Shown one piece after another: positions 22,117-33,627 of a DNA stretch of 64,000 nucleotides. Location: assembly GCA_958510825.1 (NCBI GenBank), contig OY294051.1, positions 30,507,667-30,571,666 of the forward strand, given 5' to 3'. The notes beneath the pieces were generated by a model. The model was not told the origin of the DNA. It saw only the letters and a program-made list of their open reading frames with translations, and did no database searches. A program made the position numbers and the translations under genes. The DNA is from Brachypterus glaber. Its lineage: Eukaryota; Arthropoda; Insecta; Coleoptera; Kateretidae. Each line of letters begins with the position of its first letter. The stretch's first letter is position 1.

Positions 22117-22440
22117 TAGTTTCAAATTTGCCAAAATCGCCAAAAAACGTCCTAGACTAAAAATTCTTGGATATTAATGTTTCATGAAAAAATAAGGAAC
22201 TTTGAAAATATCCGCCTGTTCGTCTGAAGTCACGATTTTGTTTTTCGTAAAAAGAAATTGAAAAAAAAAAATTGGCGATTTTTTTATTTATTTTTTAGAA
22301 AAAAGGTACTAAAAAATTCTTCGTTACTGGAAAAAAAAATTTGATTTTCGGATATTCGGAAAATGCAATACCTATACCATTTACTGTGAATAATATGCAA
22401 TGGAATGCGTAGCATTAAATATCTTCACAACTTGTTTATT
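22117..22440 (+). mobile_element. Family C repeat, shorter copy
   Basis: Starts TAGTTTCAAATTTGCCAAAATCGCC and ends GCGTAGCATTAAATATCTTCAC. The PyPu tract is reduced to CCGCCTGTTCGTCTG. Confidence 0.65.
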
Positions 22441-22499
22441 TCTTTAAAAGCTCCTTCATCACCTCCGCCCCCGTTCTTCCAATTTCAAATGACGCACAT

Positions 22500-22790
22500 G
22501 TATTTATTTATTTATTAATTTATTTATTTATTTATTTAGTTCTTTCTATAAATTACAGATGCATGGAGAGCACCAAATAAGCCTTAGCTTGTGGCAGGTG
22601 CTCTCCGTTAATTTTGTATAAAAAATTCCAAAAATATACATATTCTACATCTTTACATGTTATATCTCTTCCGTTCCTACAATAGCTCTGGACCTTGCTG
22701 AATCAGAGGTTACTATTCTTCGGGTTCTATTTTCGTTTTCTTGAAATACATTTTCATTATTATTGATATTGTACCATATTTAATTTCTCT
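22500..22790 (-). mobile_element. Possible LINE 3' end with (AAAT)n tail
   Basis: On the minus strand a 30-40 codon open stretch (ending RAIVGTEEI, stop at 22660-22662) is followed by a hairpin with 10-bp stem GGAGAGCACC (22565-22574 and 22597-22606). It ends in an (AAAT)n tail at 22502-22546. This layout fits a 5'-truncated LINE or SINE 3' end, but no diagnostic motif is seen. Confidence 0.35.
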
Positions 22791-23585
22791 TGTACTTCAT
22801 TTTCAAGCAGTATTTTTAGAATAAATTTTTTATTAAAATACAATTAATTTGGAAAAAATTACAAAGTTTATGTGGGTATTTCTGATGTTCGGAATACCAC
22901 TGAATGAATCTTCATGAAAAGAAAGTATTGATATACGAAATCTCCGTGTAAAACCTATAAATTATTGCATTGCGAAACAATAAGTACCATTATCTCCATT
23001 TCCTGCAAGGATGTTTTCTACAAATCAAATCATAAACTTTTTAAGAGGTTATTCCAGCAAATCCGGACATGACTGGCTTTAAATAAAATACAGAATATTA
23101 TTAGCTAGCTTAAGGCTTTCATAAGTTATCGTGCCCAAAAGATTCCTCAGACAGAACGACCCACAAAAATAAATCGACCGACCGAGCGACAAAAGATCGA
23201 CCGACCAATTCACCGACCGACAATTTTTTTTGCTCGAAAGTGATTTATATCGACATAAAACGGCAAAAAACGAAAAAGTATACAAAAAAAAATTAAACTT
23301 TTTGCAAGAATTGAAGAATTTTCCAAAATTTTGAAAATAATAAAATGGGAAAGCAATACCTGGGACAAATACTGAAAGTTTACCAGTCGAAGTACACTTT
23401 TGGTATTGCGATATATCGTCAAGATAGTCAGTTTATAATGCAAAAATATATAGGGACTTTTAGTGTAACGTAAGCAACGAATTTCCTTGTACCGTAAGCA
23501 ACAGATATTTCATCTTTTAATACATAATTGGTCTGCCGCACTCGAGATTTTTTTTGTGTACCGGTGTTATTTAACGATCTTAAAA
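22791..23585. other. No gene; GACC-type tract at 23158-23222
   Basis: ATCGACCGACCG-type repeats near 23172-23222 resemble the family C tract. Other sequence is AT-rich and not coding. Confidence 0.4.
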
Positions 23586-23662
23586 TAATTGAATTTTGCG
23601 TAATCACCCGAATGATTAATAGCTATTGAACGCCTATCGGCTTATGTCGCAAAATTTACCCT
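23586..23662. repeat. Fragment of the 40906-41004 inverted-repeat family
   Basis: Shares AATCACCC.AATGATTAATAGCTATT and the complement of AATGAGGGTGAATTTTG with the element at 40.9 kb, but in a rearranged order. Confidence 0.55.
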
Positions 23663-23671
23663 CATTGGTTA

Positions 23672-23672
23672 A

Positions 23673-23708
<36 letters not shown>
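23672..23708. repeat. (ATT)n microsatellite
   Basis: Twelve or so consecutive ATT units. Confidence 0.95.
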
Positions 23709-23709
<1 letters not shown>

Positions 23710-23861
23710 CGATCGTTGAATAATATACAATTTTTACTTGCATCCTTAGCTCAGAATTGGCCTATTTTAACCTTTTCACGAAGAAAAAAAATCATTCTTC
23801 CACACTGTTTTTGTCACTTTTGACAACGGAATCGTGTTCATAAACTATTTTGTTCCCATTA

Positions 23862-23998
23862 ATAAATGATTTTGAAATTAAAATATTTATTTACATGAAC
23901 TAAATATTTATTTGATTCAAATAAAATTTATTACTCGCAACCAAATAATTTAATTGGCCATATCCAAATAAATCTAAATTATCTTTTTTATCAGTGTA
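23862..23998. mobile_element. Family B MITE, partial
   Basis: Contains CCATTAATAAATGATTTT, GAACTAAATATTTATTTGA and ends TTTTTATCAGTG|TA, matching the right half of the complete copy at 24778-25120. Confidence 0.75.
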
Positions 23999-24025
23999 TA
24001 GGAATTAATGTTTCATTAAGCAGTA

Positions 24026-24232
24026 TAGTTCGTGTAAAGATGCAAGTCGCTTGCAAAACAACTTAACACTACATTTTAAAAACGCTTTGACCCAGAGACT
24101 TGAAATTTGGAACAAAGATTTTCTACGTAGTAGAAAAAAATTGTTTCAAATTTTAAGTCTCTATGTCAAAACGTTCTTGAAATCTCTTAGTGTAAAGTTG
24201 TTTTGCAAGCATTTTTTACACGAACTATATTA
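24026..24232. mobile_element. Near-perfect palindromic MITE (207 bp)
   Basis: The two halves (24026-24130, 24132-24232) are reverse complements with essentially no loop. The ends are TATAGTTCGTGTAAA...TTTACACGAACTATA. Non-coding; the 79-codon frame is a by-product. Confidence 0.88.
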
Positions 24233-24245
24233 TAAATTAAATCTA

Positions 24246-24776
24246 TATGGAAACTTAACTAGTGGTATAGCGAGCGGGCGACAAACCTGATGTTCTGGTT
24301 TGGTTTTTTGTTCACTTTTTAGTGAATTAATACGTTAAAATATATAATTCCATATTCATTTAAAAATATATCTTATACCTTAAGAATTAAGCAGGGTATA
24401 AGCAGAATAATTTTGGAGACTCCGATAGTGGGTTAGAAGACAAACCTTTTTACGTGAATTAAAATTGATAAACTTTTAAAATTAAATTAGAGTTTATTTT
24501 GATAATATTCATGTACAATTTAGTCTTTTACCAAATTTTATCAAAAAAAAGTTTTATGGAGACCTAACTAATGGTATAACGAGCAAGCGACGAACCTGAT
24601 CATCCGGTTTAGTTTTCTCTCAAAAAAGTAATTCACGAATTTTTAATAAAATAACACGTTAGATAATATAATTTTATATTATTATAATTATATTTTATAT
24701 GCAAAAGATTCCACTATAACTTAAGAATTAAGAAAGATTTAATCAAAAGAAATTTGGAGACCCCGATAGTGGGTTA
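24246..24776 (+). repeat. Two diverged direct units of ~200 bp
   Basis: 24246-24440 and 24557-24776 share, in order, TATGGA.AC.TAACTA.TGGTATA, GCGACRAACCTGAT, CTTAAGAATTAAG and TTTGGAGAC.CCGATAGTGGGTTAG. The spacing of about 310 bp suggests an old tandem duplication. Confidence 0.75.
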
Positions 24777-24777
24777 G

Positions 24778-25120
24778 CACACTGATAAAACAGTTTAGTT
24801 GTGTCAACAAAATATTTGGTTGGATATGGCCAGTTGAAATATTTGGTTGTGAAAAATAAATTTTATTTCTGCCAAATAAATTATTTTTTTCCCATTAATA
24901 AATGATTTTAAAATTAAAATATTTATTTACCTGAACTAAATATTTATTTGACTCAAATAAAAATTTAAATTTAAATTAAAAAAAGTAATACACTCACAAC
25001 CAAATAATTTAATTGACCATATTTGACAGAAATAAAAATTATTTGTCACAACCAAATATTTCAATTGCCCATATCCAACCAAATATTTTGTACACGCAAA
25101 TAAACTGTTTTATCAGTGTG
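24778..25120. mobile_element. Family B MITE, complete (343 bp)
   Basis: Termini CACACTGATAAAACAGTTTA and its complement (24778-24797, 25101-25120). The interior is a degenerate palindrome built from CCAAATAA and GGCCATATCC motifs. Other copies end TTTTATCAGTG|TA, which suggests TA targets and a Tc1/mariner-type transposase. Confidence 0.85.
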
Positions 25121-26358
25121 ACTGTAGACAAATTTTTTAAAAGTAAATTGTTGGATCAGTTTGTAAAATTTTACTTTCTGCGAAAATATTTTCTACAATT
25201 CATATTATGAACAGCAGGGTTTTACGATTTTTTTCTAAAAATAAAATGTTAACGAAATTAGTCAGTTAATAATAAATTTCAAATTAAGCAGTTTAATTTG
25301 CATGTGATTGAATCAGTGAGCGTGTAATAACTATGATATAACCAAGATGTTCTGTTGTGCAATAAAGTACACTGTTAAAAGTAATTTGAATATTTTTAAA
25401 TGATTTTAATATAGGAGCGTAGTTTCTTTCTGTTACTAACTGCAGCTGCCGTACCTATTTATTTTTGTTCAAATGTTTCATTTTCTTATTAGGTTGGAAA
25501 TATACTATTTCTATAACGGGACAGCCTATGTTTCTACCCTTTAACAAATCAAAACCAAATTTTAAAATTATGTTAGGGAGTTTCTCAATAAATTCAAACT
25601 GATAATAAAAACAACAACAACAAAATGATCAAAATCTCAAAACATATCGGCACATTTTCTTCTAAAAATACGTGTGGTGGAACCATTTTCGGTTTATTTA
25701 CTTTTGTAGATGGTATATATAGTATATTACATAACTAGTGTGGAAAGTGATATTTTTCACGCAAGTGGGAAGGTTTACGAACGAGCCGATAGGCTGTAAT
25801 GAAAGGTGAACAACGGCATACAGAACGAGGTGAGTAAAATTCATAGAATTTACAACGTAAATATCTATATAAAATTAGGCAAACCTACATACATATATGT
25901 CAAACTAGGTGGTATAAAAATATCAAACCACTGTGATATGAGGCATTTTCTAAAGAACAAAAGTTTGTGTTAAATGTCATTTTCAAAGGGGGTCGTAGGA
26001 AAAATATTTTTCTTATTATTAAAAGTTCTGTAAAAAATATTTGTTGGTAATATTATGGTATGGTATGGTAATATTTAGACTATTTTTAACAGTGTACGAT
26101 ATTTTTTATTTATTTTAATTATTTTTATAACTTTTAGTGTTATTTGTTAATTGACAGAGATGACCGTATAATATAAATTAATATATAAACAAATTAAAAT
26201 ACGAAACAGTTATAAAGTTTTTTTTTAGCTTTTTATAAATTCTTAAACCTTGATCTGCTAAATGATTTTTAAGATTTGCGTTTTGTGTAGGTTATTTATT
26301 AAAATGTTAACAGTTGTCTATATTTAATGTTTAAAAATACTTATATGGATTATCTGTA
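25121..26358. other. No gene seen
   Basis: About 25530-25680 shares blocks with 19330-19500. A short run near 25970-26000 resembles the interior of the element at 26359. AT-rich otherwise. Confidence 0.4.
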
Positions 26359-26571
26359 AGGTACGTCGTTAAAGTCTGCCCTTTAAGAAATTAGCTTGAA
26401 ATTGTCGGAACACCCTTTCCATAAAAAAAATCCCCTGCCTCCACTATCCGCTAAAAATATCAAATAAATACCAAAAAATAATTTGGGTTGTTACTTACGT
26501 GTTCCAAATTTTAAGTTCATATCTTAAGCCGTTCAAAAGTTTGAAGAGGGCAAACTTATGACACGTACTGT
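26359..26571. mobile_element. MITE with GTACGTC..AAGTYTGCCC ends
   Basis: AAGGTACGTCGTTAAAGTCTGCCC at the left pairs imperfectly with the complement of the right end (GGGCAAACTTATGACACGTACTGT). The same terminal sequence recurs at 46551-46620, and interior motifs recur near 46690-46740 and 52280-52340. Confidence 0.6.
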
Positions 26572-27984
26572 ATAACAATAAGGCTTCTGTTCTTTAGAAT
26601 TCACTAGAAGTATATAAAAATTGTAAAAATTACTATGGATATAGCCGTAAAACTTTTAATTGTAGTATTATTTGTAGTTTATATTTTTCTTTGTGTGTGA
26701 TATTATTTGCAAAAAAATAGAACTAGTGATTTAACAGGAAACTGCGTCTAATAAGAGCGACATATTTTCACGTCTACTTCTATCTTTATTAGCGTTAAAA
26801 TTAACTGTACTTTTAGCCGAGCACGTCATATTTGAGGACGTACGCCAGAAGTGCCTTGTTCGTTTGTTACTGTTTATAGTATATTTAACTTCAAGATGCG
26901 CACGCGGCAGCTGGCGCGTGGGTTCATTGGTTAAAACACTCGAATGATGCGAGAGTAGGGATGTAGAAAATTAAACAGTTCAGTAATTGACCGTTATATA
27001 GAAATATTTTGTTTTGAGTCCTACCCTGTCACTAAATCCGTTGTTGTTAAGTGCGTTTGTTTAAACTAACTGCATTTAAAGTTGGATATACTATAGAGAT
27101 TTTTATAATTTTCCATTTTTTATTTTTTTTTGCGTTTTTATTTATTTTTGAATGGATACTGAAGTAATTGGTATAAGGAAAATCTTTTTTTGCAGACTGT
27201 TTCTCTTTAAAGAAAATACCCGTGAAAATTGTCTTACTATGGGAATAAGAAAAATAGGCAACATTTTTTTTGGTTCATTCTCGTTCGGTGTATAAATGAT
27301 ACTCAAAGTCAACCAAAACATTGTTAACCAAAAAAAAAAAATACTAAAATGAAAATTAAGATCAACCAAAAATAATTGTTGACCAATCAGTAAAATTGGT
27401 TGTCGCCAATTTAACTATTATTTAGTTCCATTGTATTTTTGTTGTTGAAATTTTTGTAATGTAATGAATTTGTTAATAAAGGTAACTAATTTTAAGCATT
27501 AATACAACAGCGTGCATTGGGTCAAAATTCCAAGACCATTTAAAATAAAAAAAAAATATGTTTGTATTTTCCCATGAATAACTCACCGACAAACAAGGTT
27601 TTATGTGCAGTGAGTACACATTTATCTTTGATGCTAGACTGTGAGGTCCCGTCTTTAATAAATCCAAATTTGATGAGTCATTAGGAGAAGTGTGTCAATA
27701 TAACACTTTTTTGCAAATGGATGTACCACATACTTTGTTTATCTAGTTTTTAACAAGGCTCATCACTCATAGGTAACATTACTTTTTGGAATTCAGTACA
27801 ATGTAATATATTACAGTATATTGTTTTATTAAAGAAAAAGTGACGCTTTATTTGGCGAATCTAAATTTTACACTTTAACAGAGAAAAAATAATACAATTA
27901 GTATTCTTAATATGATTCATTAACATTTCTATGGAAACCATTCGATGCTTGGGCATTAAAAGTACTTTTTGAATTTATTTTTTA
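26572..27984. other. No gene; A/T-rich with a GC-richer patch
   Basis: The patch at 26890-26960 has a weak A-box-like element but no B box. The rest has only short frames with biased, low-complexity composition. Confidence 0.4.
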
Positions 27985-28112
27985 ATCGTCGTACAGCCAA
28001 TTTTGGTCAGTATCAAGAGAACTCTGTACGTTGCAGCGCGTTGATTGAGAAAATATTTTTAGACTTCGTTTACTTCAGAAGTAAAGTCATTAGGTTGATC
28101 TATATTTGGGCG
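27985..28112 (-). repeat. Diverged relic of the TTAA foldback family
   Basis: Its reverse complement follows the spacer and right arm of 14298-14685: GATGGCGC, then AGTCTAAAA, then CAGAGTT, then GTACGA.GATTA in the same order. Confidence 0.5.
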
Positions 28113-29092
28113 CCATCTACACTGAGAGCTTGTTACCATAAACAAAAATTCTAAACGTTTTTGATTATATGGAATCTGTGGTGATACCATATAAAACCTA
28201 AATATTATTTTTATTGCGTTTAAAGGTTATGTACTTTTGTTTACTATATGTCAAAACTTCAGCATTTCAGTGTGACCTTGACCTAGGGATTTTTATAAAT
28301 TACTGAAATATACTAACCTATATTTCATTCATTTTCACTGCGCTTAGTTAACTTTCTACAAATCTTAATTTTTCTCAATCATCCTCAGGGATAATTACTT
28401 ATATATGATATATAAGCTATCCTGGTGTTAGGTTAGTGCTTCACCAATCCATATTTTAAGTAAATAACTAATTATTTTCCTATTTTGTTAGAATTTTGAG
28501 ATTCGTTCATTCATTCACCATTCATTCACGAAGTGCTGGAGTTGTTGACCACCTTGTGTCAAGGAAAAAAACTGAGAACCGACTATAAACAGTTTTTTCT
28601 TTTCGAACCTTCCTCCCCGAGAACCGTCACCGGCGCCCAATTATTTATTTTTTAAAACGGTTCACTCCAAATCCCACGAAAATTAAGTTAACATTCATTG
28701 GTTGTTACAGTAATATTTGGGGTTTTTTTCTAGTTTAAGTACGTATAACTACACGTGAGTAGTTTATTAAATGCCATGGATTTTATTAATACCTTTAAGT
28801 TTCGTAACACAGATAAAAGAATAGAATGAAATGAAAATCGATAAAATATTATTGATCATGTTTCGTTTCTATAGAAATTAATGGGACGAAAAATTGAAGA
28901 CATGACTAACAATTTATTATTGTTAATATTTTTGTTTATTGCGCGTGATAATAATAAAATTTTATTTAGTTATTATTATCACCTGGATTGAACCAAAAAG
29001 CTTTTTAAAATTAAAAAAATATCATTAAAATACAACATCTTTATGAATGATCTACTTTTATTGCCAGCAACAAACAAAACCAAATGAAGATA
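28113..29092. other. No gene seen
   Basis: AT-rich with a GC-richer patch at 28600-28640. No frame or inverted repeat recognised. Confidence 0.35.
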
Positions 29093-29351
29093 TACATAAA
29101 AAAAAGGATTCCTTGAACCAAGGACACGTGTCTTTTTAAGCCATATTCTCTTGATTTAAGGCTAGCGTTTCTTTGAACCAAAGTCAATATCCTTGTATGA
29201 AGAGCACTGATTTTTGAATAAAGATTCATGCTCTTCATTTAATTACATCGACTTTGGATCAAAGAAATGCAGCCTTGAAACAAGAGAATATGGCTTTGCA
29301 AATATCGAAAGACACGTGTCCTTGGTTCAACGAATCCTTTTTTTCTGTGTA
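29093..29351. mobile_element. Palindromic MITE, ~110-bp arms
   Basis: AAAAAGGATTCCTTGAACCAAGG at the left is mirrored in the right arm. Both contain GACACGTGTC, CATATTCTCTTG and the complement of CTTTGGWTCAAAG. The short frames on either strand are arm translations. Confidence 0.85.
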
Positions 29352-29411
29352 GATAAAATTCTAAAAATACGACAAATTGATTCTTTTGGCTTGTTTAATA
29401 AAAGCCATCGT

Positions 29412-29978
29412 AATTGAAGGGGTCAGGGGAAAAACGATCATAGTCCATTTTTGTCGAAAATTCGTTATATACACCATCTTGTAGTTCGCGACACAAGCTT
29501 TCAGGTGACTATGTCGGTTTTAAGCAAAAACAATTACAGTCGCTGTAACGAATTTAAATAGAAACGATATACAGCGTAAGAACGGTCAGAGTCCGAGCGA
29601 TACCATAAAAAACAATTAAAGTCCGTAGTTTCGCATCGGTAACTAAGGAAACGTATTTTTGATTGTAAATGCACTAAGCCTGTTGGGCTGCTTTATAACA
29701 TAAAAAAACGATCAGAGTCCTGGACTGTGATCGATTTTATAAAGTCATATGTGTAGTTCTGTTGCATCTTTGAATCGCTTTGAACCTCCAAGGTAATGTT
29801 AAAAACCTTGGTAGGTAATATTATTTTGCTGTGAAATAAGTATGTGACGAGATGAAACAATAATTGACGTTACTTTGCAACTGTAATCATACAATATGAG
29901 TCTGTAAACCTTAATTTCGCTATTCTGTGAAAAGTAGTTTTTGTGACTCTGATCGTTTTTCCCCTGACCCCTTCAATT
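29412..29978. mobile_element. 559-bp DNA element with repeated internal motif
   Basis: TIRs of about 30 bp (GAAGGGGTCAGGGGAAAAAC.. at 29416, complement ending 29974) are flanked by AATT at both ends; AATT is palindromic, so the duplication is ambiguous. The left half has five direct copies of AAAACRATYANAGTCC (about 29431, 29526, 29579, 29607, 29703). Inverted copies lie near 29722 and in the right TIR. This resembles subterminal transposase-binding repeats of hAT-like elements. No ORF. Confidence 0.75.
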
Positions 29979-31208
29979 TATTTTTGAACGTTCAAAGTAT
30001 TTGTTACCGTAGTAAATACTGACGGACGTTGTATATATTTAATACTTGATACGGTTCGTCAAACAAAAATAGTTCAGCAGATTTAAAATTTAAGATTTAA
30101 AAGCCCTGTAAAAAGCCCCACAGGCCAAATCTTCTAGAGAATTGTGACAAAAACTACAATAGTATATTAAAGTACTAGTTTCATAACATACGTTTTTAGC
30201 GCACGAGTACAAGCTTAGAAATCGATCCGCTTGCGGCGAGTTTTATAAAGTACTAGTGCTCTAAAAACGTGTTATGAAACGAGTGCTTTATACAATTTTT
30301 TCTATTTTGCTCTAAAATTTAAAAAACTTACATTTAAATTGATGACTGATTTACGGATTTTTGTTGGCATTACAGTTTACACTATTTTTAAAATTCTAAG
30401 AACAAATTATATTTTGATATATTTTACAGTCATCTCTTCTTTTTCCACTGCAATTAACCAGTTCACAATTTTAACACGGTAAAAAATAACCCAAACACAA
30501 AATTTTGTAAAAAATTAAACTTTAAATCGACATTGACATTTGCACGCAAAACGAGAAGAGATAGGCTTTTGTATGTTGCCAACCCAACAGAAAAAAAAGT
30601 AGAGACCTCTTATGGGCCTATAAGAACACGCAAAATGCGTGTGATTATGAGCTTATAAGAGTCGCAAAATAGAAAAAATTACTTCTTAAAACTTAATCCT
30701 TGAACATATGAACACTGAACAGCTTATTAACTTTTGCCATTATTCAGTGCCACTATATTCGCCCGTTATTAACGGGTATAAATAACATTACTTAAATCTG
30801 CATATGAACTAGTATTAATTGCTGTCAAAAATAAAAAAGTTTCACTTTTTTGATATTGAATGTATTACATTCAATGTAATAAATGTTTTTTAGGGTATAA
30901 ATAGATAGATATAAGCCGCTAATGATTAGCGGTTGTAAAACTATAAAATTATCTATTTCTGTATGTTATTAAAATATTTGTCTCAGGCAAAATACAGTTA
31001 ATATACTACGACGCACAGTGGTCATTAGCGGCCAAAAGTCTATATCTTCTGTAATTGTTTATATAAATTAGTACATTGTTGGCAAAATTATCAGCATATT
31101 ATAGGGATCTTTTTGACATATTTTTAATTCCGGTGTAGGTAGTATAAGATTTTTTTGATGATTTTTATGATAATTTAATGAATTTTAGAATATATTATCA
31201 GAGTAATA

Positions 31209-31737
31209 GGGAGCGTTCAAGTATTACGTAACGCAAAATTTGGCCATTTTTGACCCCCACCCCCCCCCCCCCCATGTAACGCGGCGTAACATTTTCGAGA
31301 CCCCCCCCCTATTTGTTACGTAACATTTTACAAAAAGTAAAAATAAATGAAAGGAAATTTTGCTTTATGGTTTAAACCGGTTTTTAACCGGTTATTGCTT
31401 CCGTGTTTTAACCCAAAACCGGTCTGATGTAATTTCCGAAACCGGTTATTGGCTTCGGTTTTCCATCTCTAATTGTTTTTGTTTAGAGGATTTAGTTAAC
31501 TGTTAACCACGCCGTGTGCAATAAAATTTGCAAGGAATCCGTCTCTTTAAGCCTAGATCATTGTTAAAAAACGTGATCCAACAAACATTTTTTAAGTTTA
31601 TAATTTTCCGTGTTCCGTAACATTTTTACTGACACCCCCTCCCCTCTGTAACGCGGCGTAACGTTTTCGAGACCCCCCCATTTTCATTATTATTTTTATT
31701 TTGTTTTAGCGTTTTGTGTTACGTAATTTTTAAAAGA
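31209..31737. mobile_element. Doubly nested GTTACGTAAC element with C-runs
   Basis: GTTCAAGTATTACGTAACGC at 31213 is inverted, imperfectly, at about 31714-31737. Inside are long C-runs at 31255-31273, 31302-31310 and 31674-31679, and GCGGCGTAAC twice. The same kind of sequence is at 40085-40185. Confidence 0.6.
31375..31447. promoter_or_regulatory. Cluster of four AACCGG motifs
   Basis: AAACCGGTT, TAACCGGTT, AAACCGGTC and AAACCGGTT occur within 75 bp. AACCGGTT is the known Grainyhead-type binding motif. Because the cluster lies inside a transposon, a regulatory role is speculative. Confidence 0.3.
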
Positions 31738-31980
31738 TCGTGTAGCAATTAAATATGTTTTTAGCTTATTAAATTCAGTTGATGCTGTCAATAGTTAAAT
31801 TGGGGAAAAAAATAATAAATATATTAAAACTGTCTTCATATAATATTTACGACTGATGAACATGTTTATATTATTTTCATTATTATTTTTATTTTGTTTT
31901 AGCGTTTTGTGTTACGTAATTTTTAAAAGATCCTGTAGCAATTAAATATATTTTTAACTTATTTAATTCATTTGATGCTA
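31681..31980 (+). repeat. ~108-bp direct duplication
   Basis: 31681-31789 and 31873-31980 both run TTTTCATTATTATTTTTATT through GTGTTACGTAATTTTTAAAA to TTGATGCT. The second copy lacks the rest of the C-run element. Confidence 0.85.
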
Positions 31981-33290
31981 TGGCAAACCAAGTTAATGTT
32001 CTTCAATCCTTATAAAAATAAAATTGTGGGTTGGTTACTTTTTGCATAACTGTTGTCAAACATTTTAAAATTGCATGTGTTATTAATAACTATCTAACGT
32101 AAATTACTATATATATTTGGACTGACCGGGTGCGAGCGGATTGTGCGAAAAATTAATTGGAAAGTGGGATTTTTTAAGGTTAAACAAAGAAAATGGCATA
32201 TGTGCGACATGACAAGTTTTACTACAAGTTCCTTTAAAGTTATTAACATTTTTAATTTTTTATAAATACAAAGCATAATTCTATTAGTTGCTTTAAAAAT
32301 ATTCTCTATAATAAGGCTTCGTCTCTTTTTAGGGGTTATTAAATTTAGTATAATTTTGAGATCAGAGCGTCATAATAAATTTGCCTATTTCATTGTTGCA
32401 TCAAAAATATGGGACGTGATTAAAAATTTTAAGATACATTAAAGTACTGTTAAACAAATTATAAAATTAAATTTGGGAAATTTTAAACTTTTACATTTCT
32501 TTCCTTTTGGCCGCTTATGATCACTGTGCGGTCACAAAAAAGTAATTAAAAGGTATCGTAACATAGATCTATAGGTTATACTTACTACTTATACCGTTTC
32601 TTGTACTATCGAATATGTGTCTCACCTGAAAAAAAGCATAAAAATAGTAAATTTGTTCTAGTTTAAGAAATAATGAAACAATAAAAGTCATAAAAATGTT
32701 CGTTTGGATATTCGTGTAGCATACACACTAGAAAAATATGATAATATGACAAAAAGTTACTTAAGAGATCTTATTAAAGACTTTTTCTATTTTGCTACTC
32801 TTATAAGCTTATAATCACACGCATTTTGCTTGTTCTTATAGGCCTATAAGAGGTTAGTACTTTTTTTCTTTTGGGTTGGCAAGACAGGACAAAAGAATAT
32901 CGCTTGGCGTTTTCCGCGCCAATTTCAACACTACTTTTAAGTTTAGTTTTCTACGAAATAGTGTTTTAAGTTAATTTTTACCGTGTTAAAATTGTGACTT
33001 GGTTACTTGCAGTAAAAGAGAAGAGCTGACTATGAAATATATCAAAATATCATTTGTTCTATGAATTTCAAACATTGCGAAAACTGTAATGCCAACCCAA
33101 AACAAAAATCCCTAAATAGTTTATCAATTTAAAATGTAAGTTTTTTTTTAATTTGAACAAAATAGAAAAAATAGTATAAAGCACTCGTTTTATAACACGT
33201 TTTTAGCGCACTATTACTTTAGCTCGTACTTTAGACTTGTACTCGTGCGCTATAAACACGTGTTATGAAACTAGTACTTTAATATACTAT

Positions 33291-33627
33291 TATCCAATAC
33301 ATACAGATAATAAGACAATTACCAGCTTTATTTCAAATAGATAAACTCAATAATAACCCCCGCGTGGCTTTTACTTTATTGAGTGGATAATTATAAATTT
33401 TACCCATTCAACTGTCACTTGTCAAATTATTTTCTTGTAAATATCATTAAAATTTTTAATAAAAATATGAATTCCTAAGCTATTTATTGGATAAAACCTT
33501 GTATGGCACTCATGGGTAAACCGATATTGTCCTCTTAAAAATTAACCTGCTTGGCTGACGCCTTGCAGGTTAATTTTCTCATGGGCAATATCTTACTTTA
33601 CCCACTAGTACCATAAATAACTATTAT
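33291..33627 (+). mobile_element. Family A multi-hairpin repeat, copy 1
   Basis: Begins TATCCAATACATACAGATAA directly at the end of the long-TIR element and ends near CCCACTAGTA. In order it has a TTGAGTGG../CCCATTCAA stem; an ATTGGATAA that mirrors the start; and a stem AAAATTAACCTGC/GCAGGTTAATTTT (about 33539 and 33567) inside an outer GGGTAAA..ATATTG/CAATAT..TTTACCC stem. Two further copies are at 49582 and 52871, same orientation. Confidence 0.85.

Larger units (their letters stand above)
31012..32530. mobile_element. Nested 1.5-kb element
   Basis: CGCACAGTGGTCATTAGCGG at 31012 is inverted with few changes at 32505-32530. It lies wholly inside the long-TIR element. Non-coding; it contains the next entry. 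Confidence 0.65.
30159..33290. mobile_element. 3.1-kb long-TIR foldback element
   Basis: Arms 30159-30684 and 32782-33290 are inverted, similar over about 510-525 bp, and end GTATATTAAAGTACTAG...; flanking TA on both sides fits a TA target. Each arm starts with its own ~115-bp palindrome (TTTCATAACA..TGTTATGAAA) and carries a GCCTATAAG..ACACGCAAAATGCGTGT hairpin. The 2.1-kb centre has no coding frame and hosts nested elements. A single arm recurs at 51224-51706. Confidence 0.85.

Noticed and set aside
26890..26960. Possible SINE head with CATTGGTTAAAACACTCG
   Set aside because: No B box and no shared body with other copies in the window.
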